Positions 1 to 10,787 of a DNA stretch of 64,000 bases are shown piece after piece. The stretch spans positions 12,050,720 to 12,114,719 of the forward strand of contig NC_048537.1 of the NCBI RefSeq assembly GCF_902806685.2, given 5' to 3'. The notes under the pieces are model-generated. The model ran no database searches. It was not told where the DNA came from and saw nothing but the letters and a program-made list of their open reading frames with translations. How positions within the stretch are numbered: the first letter of the stretch is position 1; each line of letters starts with the position of its first letter. The translations under genes were made by a program, and so were the position numbers. Source of the DNA: Maniola hyperantus. Lineage: Eukaryota > Arthropoda > Insecta > Lepidoptera > Nymphalidae.

Positions 1-3000
1 TGGCATCTTTTTGAGAGTTCCAGGCTAGATTATAGGTTTTTTCGATAGCTTGTTTAATAAGCTAGAATAAATCGAGGAGTTCCCGCCTCTCAGATCAGAG
101 TTCTAGCTGCTGGAGTTTTTTAAATAACTTTTGATACTAAGTTCGAAAATTTAAAGTAGTTGACTCTTCTTGTATGCTCTGCTGGCATCTTTTTGAGAGT
201 TCCAGGCTAGATTATAGGTTTTTTCGATAGCTTGTTTAATAAGCTAGAATAAATCGAGGAGTTCCCGCCTCTCAGATCAGAGTTCTAGCTGCTGGATTCT
301 TTTAAATAACTTTTGATATTAAGTTCGAAAATTTAAAGTAGTTGACTCTTCTTGTATGCTCTGCTGGCATTTTTATGAGAGTTCTTGTTTAGTTTGTAGG
401 TTTATTCGATAGCTTGTTTAATAAGCTAGAATAAATCGAGGAGTTCCCGCCTCTCAGATCAGAGTTCTAGCTGCTGGAGTTTTTTTAATAATTTTTGATA
501 CTAAGTTCGAAAATTTAAAGTAATTGACTCTTCTGGTATGCTCTGCTGGCATTTTTATGAGAGTTCTGGTTTAGTTTGTAGGTTTATTCGATAGCTTGTT
601 TAATAAGCTAGAATAAATCGAGAAGTTCCCGCCTCTCAGATCAGAGTTCTAGCTACTGGATGTTTTTAAAAAAAAAAATATATTAAGTTCGAAAATTTAA
701 AGTAATTGACTCTTCTGGTATGCTCTGCTGGCATTTTTATGAGAGTTCCGGTTTAGTTTGTAGGTTTATTCGATAGCTTGTTTAATAAGCTAGAATAAAT
801 CGAGGAGTTCCCGCCTCTCACATCAGAGTTCTAGCTGCTGGATTCTTTAAAATAACTTTTGATATTAAGTTCGAAAATTTAAAGTAGTTGACTCTTCTTG
901 TATGCTCTGCTGGCATCTTTTTAAGAGTTCCAGACTAGATTATAGGTTTTTTCGATAGCTTGTTTAATAAGCTAGAATAAATCGAGGAGTTCCCGTCTCT
1001 CAGATCAGAGTTCTAGCTACTGGATTCTTTTAAATAACTTTTGATATTAAGTTTTAAAATTTAAAGTAGTTGACTCTTCTTGTATGCTCTGCTGGCATCT
1101 TTTTGAGAGTTCTAGGCTAGATTATAGGTTTTTTCGATAGCTTGTTTAATAAGCTAGAATAAATCGAGGAGTTCCCGCCTCTCAGATCAGAGTTCTAGCT
1201 GCTGGAGTTTTTTAATAACTTTTGATATTAAGTTCGAAAATTTAAAGTAATTGACTCTTCTGGTATGCTCTGCTGGCATCTTTTTGAGAGTTCCAGGCTA
1301 GATTATAGGTTTTTTCGATAGCTTGTTTAATAAGCTAGAATAAATCGAGGAGTTCCCGCCTGTCAGATCAGACTTCTAGCTACTGGATTCTTTTAAATAA
1401 CTTTTGATATTAATTTCGAAAATTTAAAGTAGTTGACTCTTCTTGTATGCTCTGCTGGCATCTTTTTGAGAGTTCTAGGCTAGATTATAGGTTTTTTCGA
1501 TAGCTTGTTTAATAAGCTAGAATAAATCGAGGAGTTCCCGCCTCTCAGATCAGAGTTCTAGCTGCTGGATTTTTTAAAATAACTTTTGATATTAAGTTCG
1601 AAAATTTAAAGTAGTTGACTCTTCTTGTATGCTCTGCTGGCATCTTTTTGAGAGTTCCAGGCTAGATTATAGGTTTATTCGATAGCTTGTTTAATAAGCT
1701 AGAATAAATCGAGGAGTTCCCGCCTCTCAGATCAGAGTTCTAGCTGCTGGATTTTTAAAAATAACTTTTGATATTAATTACGAAAATTTAAAGTAGTTGA
1801 CTCTTCTTGTATGCTCTGCTGGCATCTTTTTGAGATTTCTAGGCTAGATTATAGGTTTATTTGATAGCTTGTTTAATAAGCTAGAATAAATCGAGGAGTT
1901 CCCGCCTCTCAGATCAGAGTTCTAGCTGCTGGATTCTTTTAAATAACTTTTGATATTAAGTTCGAAAATTTAAAGTAGTTGACTCTTCTTGTATGCTCTG
2001 CTGGCATCTTTTTGAGAGTTCTAGGCTAGATTATAGGTTTTTTCGATAGCTTGTTTAATAAGCTAGAATAAATCGAGGAGTTCCCGCCTCTCAGATCAGA
2101 GTTCTAGCTGCTGGAGTTTTTTAAATAACTTTTGATACTAAGTTCGAAAATTTAAAGTAGTTGACTCTTCTTGTATGCTCTGCTGGCATCTTTTTGAGAG
2201 TTCCAGGCTAGATTATAGGTTTTTTCGATAGCTTGTTTAATAAGCTAGAATAAATCGAGGAGTTCCCGCCTCTCAGATCAGAGTTCTAGCTGCTGGATTC
2301 TTTTAAATAACTTTTGATATTAAGTTCGAAAATTTAAAGTAGTTGACTCTTCTTGTATGCTCTGCTGGCATTTTTATGAGAGTTCTTGTTTAGTTTGTAG
2401 GTTTATTCGATAGCTTGTTTAATAAGCTAGAATAAATCGAGGAGTTCCCGCCTCTCAGATCAGAGTTCTAGCTGCTGGAGTTTTTTTAATAATTTTTGAT
2501 ACTAAGTTCGAAAATTTAAAGTAATTGACTCTTCTGGTATGCTCTGCTGGCATTTTTATGAGAGTTCTGGTTTAGTTTGTAGGTTTATTCGATAGCTTGT
2601 TTAATAAGCTAGAATAAATCGAGGAGTTCCCGCCTCTCAGATCAGACTTCTAGCTACTGGATTCTTTTAAATAACTTTTGATATTAATTTCGAAAATTTA
2701 AAGTAATTGACTCTTCTGGTATGCTCTGCTGGCATTTTTATGAGAGTTCTTGTTTAGTTTGTAGGTTTATTCGATAGCTTGTTTAATAAGCTAGAATAAA
2801 TCGAGGAGTTCCCGCCTCTCAGATCAGAGTTCTAGCTGCTGGAGTTTTTTAAATAACTTTTGATACTAAGTTCGAAAATTTAAAGTAGTTGACTCTTCTT
2901 GTATGCTCTGCTGGCATCTTTTTGAGATTTCTAGGCTAGATTATAGGTTTATTTGATAGCTTGTTTAATAAGCTAGAATAAATCGAGGAGTTCCCGCCTC

Positions 3001-5610
3001 TCAGATCAGAGTTCTAGCTGCTGGATTCTTTTAAATAACTTTTGATATTAAGTTCGAAAATTTAAAGTAATTGACTCTTCTGGTATGCTCTGCTGGCATT
3101 TTTATGAGAGTTCTGGTTTAGTTTGTAGGTTTATTCGATAGCTTGTTTAATAAGCTAGAATAAATCGAGGAGTTCCCGCCTCTCAGATCAGACTTCTAGC
3201 TACTGGATTCTTTTAAATAACTTTTGATATTAATTTCGAAAATTTAAAGTAATTGACTCTTCTGGTATGCTCTGCTGGCATTTTTATGAGAGTTCTTGTT
3301 TAGTTTGTAGGTTTATTCGATAGCTTGTTTAATAAGCTAGAATAAATCGAGGAGTTCCCGCCTCTCACATCAGAGTTCTAGCTACTGGATTCTTTTAAAT
3401 AACTTTTGATATTAATTTCGAAAATTTAAAGTAATTGACTCTTCTGGTATGCTCTGCTGGCATTTTTATGAGAGTTCTTGTTTAGTTTGTAGGTTTATTC
3501 GATAGCTTGTTTAATAAGCTAGAATAAATCGAGGAGTTCCTGCCTCTCAGATCAGAGTTCTAGCTGCTGGAGTTTTTTTAATAACTTTTGATACTAAGTT
3601 CGAAAATTTAAAGTAGTTGACTCTTCTTGTATGCTCTGCTGGCATCTTTTTGAGAGTTCCAGGCTAGATTATAGGTTTTTTCGATAGCTTGTTTAATAAG
3701 CTAGAATAAATCGAGGAGTTCCCGCCTCTCAGATCAGAGTTCTAGCTGCTGGAGTTTTTTAAATAACTTTTGATACTAAGTTCGAAAATTTAAAGTAGTT
3801 GACTCTTCTTGTATGCTCTGCTGGCATCTTTTTGAGAGTTCCAGGCTAGATTATAGGTTTTTTCGATAGCTTGTTTAATAAGCTAGAATAAATCGAGGAG
3901 TTCCCGCCTCTCACATCAGAGTTCTAGCTACTGGATTCTTTTAAATAACTTTTGATATTAATTTCGAAAATTTAAAGTAATTGACTCTTCTGGTATGCTC
4001 TGCTGGCATTTTTATGAGAGTTCTTGTTTAGTTTGTAGGTTTATTCGATAGCTTGTTTAATAAGCTAGAATAAATCGAGGAGTTCCCGCCTCTCAGATCA
4101 GAGTTCTAGCTGCTGGAGTTTTTTTAATAACTTTTGATACTAAGTTCGAAAATTTAAAGTAGTTGACTCTTCTTGTATGCTCTGCTGGCATCTTTTTGAG
4201 ATTTCTAGGCTAGATTATAGGTTTATTTGATAGCTTGTTTAATAAGCTAGAATAAATCGACGAGTTCCCGCCTCTCAGATCAGAGTTCTAGCTACTGGAG
4301 TTTTTTTTAATAACTTTTGATACTAAGTTCGAAAATGTAAAGTAACTGACTCTTCTGGTATGCTCTGCTGGCATTTTTATGAGAGTTCTCGTTTAGTTTG
4401 TAGGTTTATTCGATAGCTTGTTTAATAAGCTATAATAAATCGAGAAGTTCCCGCCTCTCAGATCAGAGTTCTAGCTACTGGATGTTTTTAAAAAAAAAAT
4501 ATATATTAAGTTCGAAAATTTAAAGTAATTGACTCTTCTGGTATGCTCAGCTGGCATTTTTATGAGAGTTCCGGTTTAGTTTGTAGGTTTATTCGATAGC
4601 TTGTTTAATAAGCTAGAATAAATCGAGGAGTTCCCGCCTCTCACATCAGAGTTCTAGCTGCTGGATTCTTTAAAATAACTTTTGATATTAAGTTCGAAAA
4701 TTTAAAGTAGTTGACTCTTCTTGTATGCTCTGCTGGCATCTTTTTGAGAGTTCCAGGCTAGATTATAGGTTTTTTCGATAGCTTGTTTAATAAGCTAGAA
4801 TAAATCGAGGAGTTCCCGCCTCTCAGATCAGAGTTCTAGCTGCTGGAGTTTTTTAAATAACTTTTGATACTAAGTTCGAAAATTTAAAGTAGTTGACTCT
4901 TCTTGTATGCTCTGCTGGCATCTTTTTGAGAGTTCCAGGCTAGATTATAGGTTTTTTCGATAGCTTGTTTAATAAGCTAGAATAAATCGAGGAGTTCCCG
5001 CCTCTCAGATCAGAGTTCTAGCTGCTGGATTCTTTTAAATAACTTTTGATATTAAGTTCGAAAATTTAAAGTAGTTGACTCTTCTTGTATGCTCTGCTGG
5101 CATTTTTATGAGAGTTCTGGTTCAGTTTGTAGGTTTATTCGATAGCTTGTTTAATAAGCTAGAATAAATCGAGGAGTTCCCGCCTCTCAGATCAGAGTTC
5201 TAGCTGCTGGAGTTTTTTAATAATTTTTGATACTAAGTTCGAAAATTTAAAGTAATTGACTCTTCTGGTATGCTCTGCTGGCATTTTTATGAGAGTTCTT
5301 GTTTAGTTTGTAGGTTTATTCGATAGCTTGTTTAATAAGCTAGAATAAATCGAGGAGTTCCCGCCTCTCAGATCAGAGTTCTAGCTGCTGGATTCTTTTA
5401 AATAACTTTTGATATTAAGTTCGAAAATTTAAAGTAGTTGACTCTTCTTGTATGCTCTGCTGGCATTTTTATGAGAGTTCTGGTTTAGTTTGTAGGTTTA
5501 TTCGATAGCTTGTTTAATAAGCTAGAATAAATCGAGGAGTTCTCGCCTCTCAGATCAGAGTTCTGGCTGCTGGAATTTTTTTAATGACTTGTGATTATAA
5601 AGTTTGAAAT
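1..5610. repeat. 182-bp satellite array, 31 monomers
   Basis: Head-to-tail tandem repeat. The word tggcat recurs at 1, 183, 365, 547, 729, 911, 1093, 1274 and so on to about 5460, giving a 182-bp period (occasionally 181) and 30 full units plus one edge unit. Two monomer lineages differ in the first 50 bases: type A reads gagagttccaggctagatta and type B reads gagttctggtttagtttgta. The most constant part is the centre, with tagcttgtttaataagcta (a 6-bp inverted repeat with a 7-nt loop) flanked by TCGAT and ATCGA, then gttcccgcctctcagatca. The last unit decays after 5570. The left end is outside the window. No protein is encoded. The period is close to nucleosome plus linker length. Confidence 0.98.
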
Positions 5611-5624
5611 TTTTTTCATTTTTT

Positions 5625-5905
5625 CAATCGATTTTTTTTAAGCTTAAATGGCCAGAACTATCATTATTAAGTATGAGGAACTATAGAACTGACCTGCAAG
5701 CGTACAGAACTGTCTTTTTTTTTTGCTTTGCTCGAAAATGATCTGCTACCGGAAGTTAGCAGAGCATTATTTTAACTGCGATTTTTTTGGTTAAAACGCC
5801 AGAACTATCTTTAAAAAGTATCAGGAACTCTAGAACTCTTCTGCATGCGAATAGAACTCCTTTTTATTTTTGATCTGCTAGCACATGCTCTGCTAAGTTC
5901 ACGGA
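5625..5905. repeat. Two diverged tandem units beside the satellite
   Basis: Two units of roughly 145 bp share the order cgattttttt, ccagaactat, agtat.aggaactc, tagaact, ctgcaagcg or ctgcatgcg, agaact, then tctgct and gcagagcat or gctctgct. Parts resemble the reverse complement of the satellite monomer (ctagaactct...ggcgggaactcct against ctagaactct...gcgaatagaactcct). They may be old inverted monomers at the array edge. The tandem relation is visible; the link to the satellite is inferred. Confidence 0.5.
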
Positions 5906-6391
5906 CATGATCTAAGCTCCAAAAATCCTAAAAATAGTTTCAGTTCAATGACAACTTTTGAATAAAAATATCATGGCCACCCTTTTTTGGTATGCCATCG
6001 GCGCGTCGCCTGATACATGGTCCAGAGAAGTAAATTAATTGAGGAAGCGTTATGAACGCAATTTTGTTTAGAATGCGAGCGTAGTAAGAATTTGGAGTTT
6101 GAACGAATATAAAAATTCATGCCGATTTGTAATTTGGGTTAAACATTCCCTTTGAGTAGTTTTTTGAAAGGTTTTAAGTGGACTTAAGCGTATTTTACCA
6201 TCTATTTTAAAAGCGACTCGACGATTTAAAAAATCTGTTAAATCTTTATGTTCCTTCTAAAATGTTCCAGCATTAAAAATTTCAAAAAATTTCAGCATTT
6301 CTAACCTCTTTTGTTTGTTTATTTTAACGATATACTTTAATTTGCTTATTTCCATAATAAAAGGGTCAAAATAAATCCTTTTATATTATTA
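5906..6391. other. AT-rich spacer, nothing recognised
   Basis: No open frame of note, no repeat family and no RNA gene that I recognise. Confidence 0.5.
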
Positions 6392-6522
6392 CTAGATGAT
6401 GCCTGCGACTTCGTCCGCGTTTCTTAAGGTTTTTTTTAAATCTTGCGGAAACTATTTGATTTTTAGGGATAGAAATAGTCTATGTCTACCTCCAGGAAGC
6501 TAAGCTATCTCTGTATCAAATA
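6392..6522 (-). mobile_element. Non-autonomous Helitron-like copy, H family, truncated
   Basis: It reads inward from CTAG at 6392 (preceded by A, as expected for an A|T target) through gatgcctgcgacttcgtccg. The body then runs through 'ggttttt...ggaaactatttgattttt' to 'gctatctctgta'. The distal (5') end is lost where the next copy abuts. Confidence 0.75.
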
Positions 6523-6716
6523 AACGATGCCTGCAACCTCATATTATATGTACTTATAAAGGTTTTTTTTAATCTCGTTGGAATTCTTTGATTTTCAGGA
6601 TTCTCTTCAGGTCTTTAACTATATCGATGCTAATAATAATCACGTCAACCCGTTGCCCCGTTGCAGCGTGATTGAAGGAAAAATCAACAAAGAAAAACTT
6701 TTGCATTTCTATTATT
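6523..6716 (-). mobile_element. Non-autonomous Helitron-like copy, H1, degraded
   Basis: It starts acgatgcctgcaacctc and keeps the H1-specific distal half: cacgtcaacccgttgc, gcagcgtgattgaagg, aaatcaacaaag, and a degraded cgcatttat end. It lies directly against the preceding copy in the same orientation. Confidence 0.65.
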
Positions 6717-7852
6717 AATTAGGTATAGGTCCAAAAGGTCCAAAAATATAATAATATCACTTCCAGTAAGAATATTTATACTTTTTTTTATCTTCTTTGG
6801 GCGTGCAGTATCTTTACCGCCCTCGGGGGAAATAACACACTGTCACGCAGAATATACTGCCCCACCACAATTAGAGATCACCAGAATTGCGTAATTAGAA
6901 ACCATTAATCGATCTCGCATACGACAATGTACTTCCCTCGTTGCGGTCCTAATTTCAGATACCGTATCGCATTGTTTCGGCGACAGCAAAAGTTATTGCT
7001 CCCTCTTTACGGTCGCCGTACCAAGATAGATGAATTGTACGGAACATGTTTATAGGTAGATTAACCGCAAATGGCTAACGTGTGAAGGGTTCGTACATGA
7101 ACTGTTCTGCACTATAATGTAACAGACGGTGATATATCGCCTGTTTGCGACTACAACGTGTTATTTCGGAAAATTGTCCTTAATGTAATGATTTCATGAT
7201 AGAACCTGATGATAATAATATGGTGGTTAGAACAAGTCTACTTTGGCTAAGTGGCCGTAGGATCAAATTTTAGACAAGCACACACTTTTGTTTGTTTTGG
7301 TAGCACCATTTGAAATAGGTACCTACTATTCTAACTATGAAAGGACCACTACCTACTTTAAGATATCTTACTATACCTACCTACTTGTAATGTCTCTAAT
7401 TTGGGAAGAGAAATTTTATCTTCAATCAGCCCAATTTTCTATTTCCAACTTCCGGAAGCTGCATTATCGAGACACCCCACATTTGGCCGGCGTCCACTTT
7501 TTTGTCAACACCATCGCATTTTCCCTAACCGCTAAAATCGCTAAACCAAAGAGTCATCATATTACTAGAGCAGCAACGTCGGAACAAAATGGATTCTACC
7601 ACTTTGGTGGATAAATTCACCTAACCAATCACCCATCGTTCTTTATCTCATAAAGTGAATTAAACTAGAAATTATATTATTATACCTTTTTATAGGTAGG
7701 TATACTATGAAGTTTTCCTGATGATAGCAAGAGTGAAAGAGAAACATATCTTTATAGTTTATTTAAAAACGTTTACGTAGTTTACTTCCCAAGCATGCGT
7801 ACTAAGCACATTGATTTTCAGTTTAGGCATCTTCTTGGCTTTCCTACTTAGG
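6717..7852. other. Single-copy DNA, no gene seen
   Basis: Mixed composition, with a GC-richer patch at 6820-7030. A 108-codon frame at 7288-7614 has no recognisable domain, and its aromatic-rich AT-driven composition looks like chance. Confidence 0.4.
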
Positions 7853-7897
7853 TTGCATCATGAGGTAAGATCGCAGTCAAGCGCTAATCTAGTCCTT
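7853..7897 (+). repeat. SINE tail fragment (S2 family)
   Basis: The stretch gcatcatgaggtaagatcgc followed by agtcaagcgctaat matches the 3' part of the common lepidopteran SINE ending in ggtgagattgtagtcaaggg. Only about 45 bases remain. Confidence 0.45.
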
Positions 7898-8101
7898 ATT
7901 AAAAAATAAGATGCGGGCGAATTAGTGACAAAGTTGCGGGAAAGCAGCTGGTTGAGCTCTCAGCTGCCTACAAGATGGCGTAGTAGTAACTTTGATTTGA
8001 AAAGAGCAACTGCTGAGTTTTTTGCTGGCTCTTCTTAGTAGAATCTTCATACCGAACCGGTGGTAGAATCACAGACGTAGCATAAAAGACGCTATTGTCT
8101 T

Positions 8102-8357
8102 AGTCCAGCGAGGCAATTGCAACTACCGGGAAAATACAACCAATCTAATTATCTTCATACCTAACATATGCAACGAGGCAATTGCAACTACCGGGAAAAT
8201 GCAACCAATCTAATTAGCTTCATAACTAACATATGCAACGAGGCAATTGCAACTACCGGGAAAATGCAACCAATCTAATTATCTTCATAACTACATATTA
8301 TGCAACATAATTAGATTGGTTGAATTTCCCCTGTAGTTGCAGTTGCCTCGCTGGACT
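8102..8357. mobile_element. Foldback MITE M2 with internal tandem amplification
   Basis: The left terminus gtccagcgaggcaattgcaa returns as its reverse complement at the right end (gcagttgcctcgctggac), so the element is bounded by inverted repeats of about 50 bp. Inside, the segment from gcgaggc to the 'caatctaatta' block is repeated three times at an exact 65-bp spacing (8110, 8175, 8240). The right arm is a single inverted copy. No coding capacity is present. Confidence 0.85.
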
Positions 8358-8723
8358 GCATGAAGTAAATAAAAGATTTTTGATTTCGACTTTTGTTTTT
8401 GACATCTCTTGTATGAGGTTTGCTGCTCGATCATCTAACTCAATGCGCTCAATGATCACTGAGAAGAGTAATGTTCGTAAATGGCAGGAAATTACTGAGG
8501 CACCTTATCGTCGGATTCAATAAGGCCAACGGGGGGAGAGAATAATGAAAGTGCAACTAAAGCTGCTATTCCCTTTATGTCCTTTTAGTGCGCCTTCAAT
8601 GGACGTAATTGCCGCTTATTCGATCTTTCTACGTGCTCGCCGAATTTGCGGAGACTGTCTCATTTTGTGATAATAATCATTGTTTGATATTTACAAGTGG
8701 AAACCCACCCATCCCCACCGGAA
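8358..8723. other. Single-copy DNA, no gene seen
   Basis: No motif or domain recognised. A 67-codon frame starting inside M2 (8320) runs through this stretch and looks fortuitous. Confidence 0.4.
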
Positions 8724-9023
8724 TTATAAATGCGCATAATAATTATTGGTTTAATGGTTTGTTGGTTTGTCCTTCAATCACGTCGCAACTTTTATATTGT
8801 ATAGGTTTCCGGTTTTTTAAAAATCTTGTGGGAACTTTTTTATTTCCCGGGATAAAAAGTAGCCTATGTCACTCTCCATTTTAACTATACGGTATACCCA
8901 TGCAAAAAATCAACTCGATCCGTTGATCCGTTGCGACGTGATTGAAGGACAAATCAACAAAGTGTTCCCACGGGTCTTTTAAAAATATAAATCTACGCAG
9001 GCGAAGTCATGGGCAACAGCTAG
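8724..9023 (+). mobile_element. H1 Helitron-like copy with an inverted H1 copy inside
   Basis: The plus-strand head (8724-8790) reads ttataaatgcgcataataat then ggtttgtccttcaatcacgt. The plus-strand tail (8966-9023) reads gttcccacggg through to CTAG at 9020-9023, followed by T. Between them, 8805-8965 is a minus-strand H1 body (gggaact, aaaagtagcctatgtcac, gcgacgtgattgaaggac). The result is a head-inverted copy-tail composite. Confidence 0.7.
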
Positions 9024-9559
9024 TAATAAATAGCAGCAACCGCCTGCAAAGAGTTCCGACGAGATTTAAAAAAAACAAACAAAACGACGACGGATGAAAG
9101 TCACGAGCATTGTCTAGTTTGAAAATAAATTACTTACTCATTTACTTAGTTCATTAAACACTTATAAACGAGCATTGATTGAGCTAGTTCAATATAAGGA
9201 AAGTCTGTATGCACGAGTATAATACGGGGATAGGTAGTTTGCAAAACAAACTAATCGCAAGCGGTAACTACGTTATAATTAGGTATCGGGATTAAGCTGG
9301 TTTAATTGTACACTCACGCTACGATGTTTACAGTGCCTATATCTACTAGGGGTTGCGAAGTAGGTATTATCTAATATATTCTAGAGGCAGAAACTCTTAG
9401 TTTAGAACTTTTGTTGGACGGATAAATGTAAGCTTCTATGAATTAATCTAACTACACTGGTGCACTTTCAAATTTAGTTTCAAGTTGCCTAAAGGTATGC
9501 GTCATATTGTAAGCAAAAAAAGACAGTGACGGAAAAACCTGCACGGCTAAGAGTTTTTC
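9024..9559. other. AT-rich spacer, nothing recognised
   Basis: No repeat family or plausible coding frame recognised. Confidence 0.4.
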
Positions 9560-9714
9560 ATAATTTTCTCAAAGATATGTGAAATCTGCTTAAATCTATC
9601 TGTACTTGGCTAGTGTAGTGGACTGTGGCGTGAATCCTTATCATTCTGAGAGGAGACACGTGCTCAGACTGGGCCGGCAATGAGTTGCTGATAACGATGA
9701 ATATCGTAAAGCAT
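9560..9714 (+). repeat. S1 SINE body, diverged, headless
   Basis: Matches the body of the tRNA-headed SINE seen in full at 41085-41405, but on the plus strand: tctcaaagatatgtgaa, gtacttggctagtgtagtgg, tcattctgagaggagac, cgtgctcag, gccggcaatgagttg. The tRNA-like head and the (GAT)n tail are missing. Confidence 0.65.
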
Positions 9715-9747
9715 ATTATACTGTCATAAGATTTTTCCCAACGTTGA

Positions 9748-9886
9748 CTGTGATGTACATCGACCCTGTCACTCATACCTAAGTATATGACATGTTGTCG
9801 GTCTCAACGACAGTGACAACGCTCTACGAATCTGCTATATCTCCTTCTAAAGGTCGATATACATTACTTTCAGATGCGTACCGTAC
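9748..9886. mobile_element. MITE M6, left arm deleted
   Basis: Shares gtcactcatacct, ggtctcaacgacag.gacaa, gctctac and ctttctaaagg-like blocks, then 'gatatacatta' and 'gtac', with the complete copy at 52231-52433. The left arm is reduced to gatgtacat. Confidence 0.65.
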
Positions 9887-10257
9887 CTAGTCTTTAGAGA
9901 TAGATAATGCTACGATGAATTGAAGTTAACTAAGCCACAAGAAAAGCTGTCAAGATCTCAACTCTCAGCATTGAGAAATACGACACAGACAGAGAAAGTG
10001 TGTGTATTAAACTAGTGACGTATGACAGATTTGATGCAACAATTTTCCAAACTCGAAGTGAAATCAAGTAGCATTGCTGAAAGGAAACTAGGTACATCGT
10101 TATAAAGGAGGAATTGGATTGAACATGCAGTTGAGGATGGAAAAATTCACATTTTACTGTAAAAAGTCGAATTTTGAAGCGGTTTATACTTAGGTATTTC
10201 AGTTAAAAGTGGGCCAGTAAAATTTCAGCAGGTATTTAAATTTTCAGGTTCAGTGTA
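9887..10257. other. Spacer, nothing recognised
   Basis: No repeat family or plausible gene recognised. Confidence 0.4.
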
Positions 10258-10436
10258 GTAATCGTGGACTACACAAATTTCATCCCCTTAGGGGTTGAAT
10301 GTTCAAAAATCCTTTCTTAGCGGATGCCTACGTCATAATAGCTATCTGCATGCCAGCCCGATCCGTCCAGTAGTTTGAGTTGTGCGTTGATAGATCAGTC
10401 AGTCAGTCAGTCTTTTCCTTTTGTATATTTAGAAGA
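10258..10436 (-). mobile_element. H3 Helitron-like copy, 3' end lost
   Basis: Body reads gtggactacacaaatttcat, ccccttaggggttgaa, cctacgtcataatagctatc, gatccgtccagtagtttgag, then four 'cagt' units and ccttttcctttt. Read on the minus strand it begins A|TCTTCTAAATATAC, the TC start of the family. The CTAG end is missing. Confidence 0.75.
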
Positions 10437-10472
10437 TGACGTCACTAAAGCCGTACTGATATTATTATGAAT

Positions 10473-10650
10473 ATTATAATTGCAAAAGTGTGTCTGTCTA
10501 TCTGCTAGCTTTTTACGGTTCATCTGTTCCGTTTTTGACGAAATTTGATACTGAGTTGCATCCCAGGATTATAGGCTACTTTTTGTCCCGCAAAATCAAA
10601 GCATTCTCACGGGATTCTTAAAAAACTTAAGTTCGCGAGCATCATATAAT
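10473..10650 (+). mobile_element. H2 Helitron-like copy
   Basis: Starts tattataattgcaaaagtgt, then gtctgtctatctgctagc, acggttcatctgttcc, gacgaaatttgatactgag, and the proximal half to ttcgcgagcatcat. The CTAG end has mutated. Confidence 0.7.
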
Positions 10651-10683
10651 ATTTAGAACACATATTTATATTAAAGTGATACA

Positions 10684-10787
10684 TTCTGGAGACGGGCATT
10701 AAGCTACGTTTTATCCTGGAAAATCAAAGAGTTCCCATGGAATTAAAAAACTAAATCCACGCGGACGCAGTCTCGGGCATAATCTAG
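10684..10787 (+). mobile_element. H family 3' fragment
   Basis: Proximal half only: ttctggagac, ttttatcctggaaaatcaaa, gagttccca, ccacgcggacgcagtctcg, then CTAG at 10784-10787 followed by T. Confidence 0.7.

Noticed and set aside
1..5610. CRISPR-like or coding interpretation of the tandem array
   Set aside because: Units are contiguous 182-bp copies without unique spacers, in eukaryotic-looking DNA, and contain stops in all frames.
7288..7614. 108-codon frame
   Set aside because: Aromatic-rich composition driven by local ctacctac-like repeats, no domain, no homologue that I recognise.
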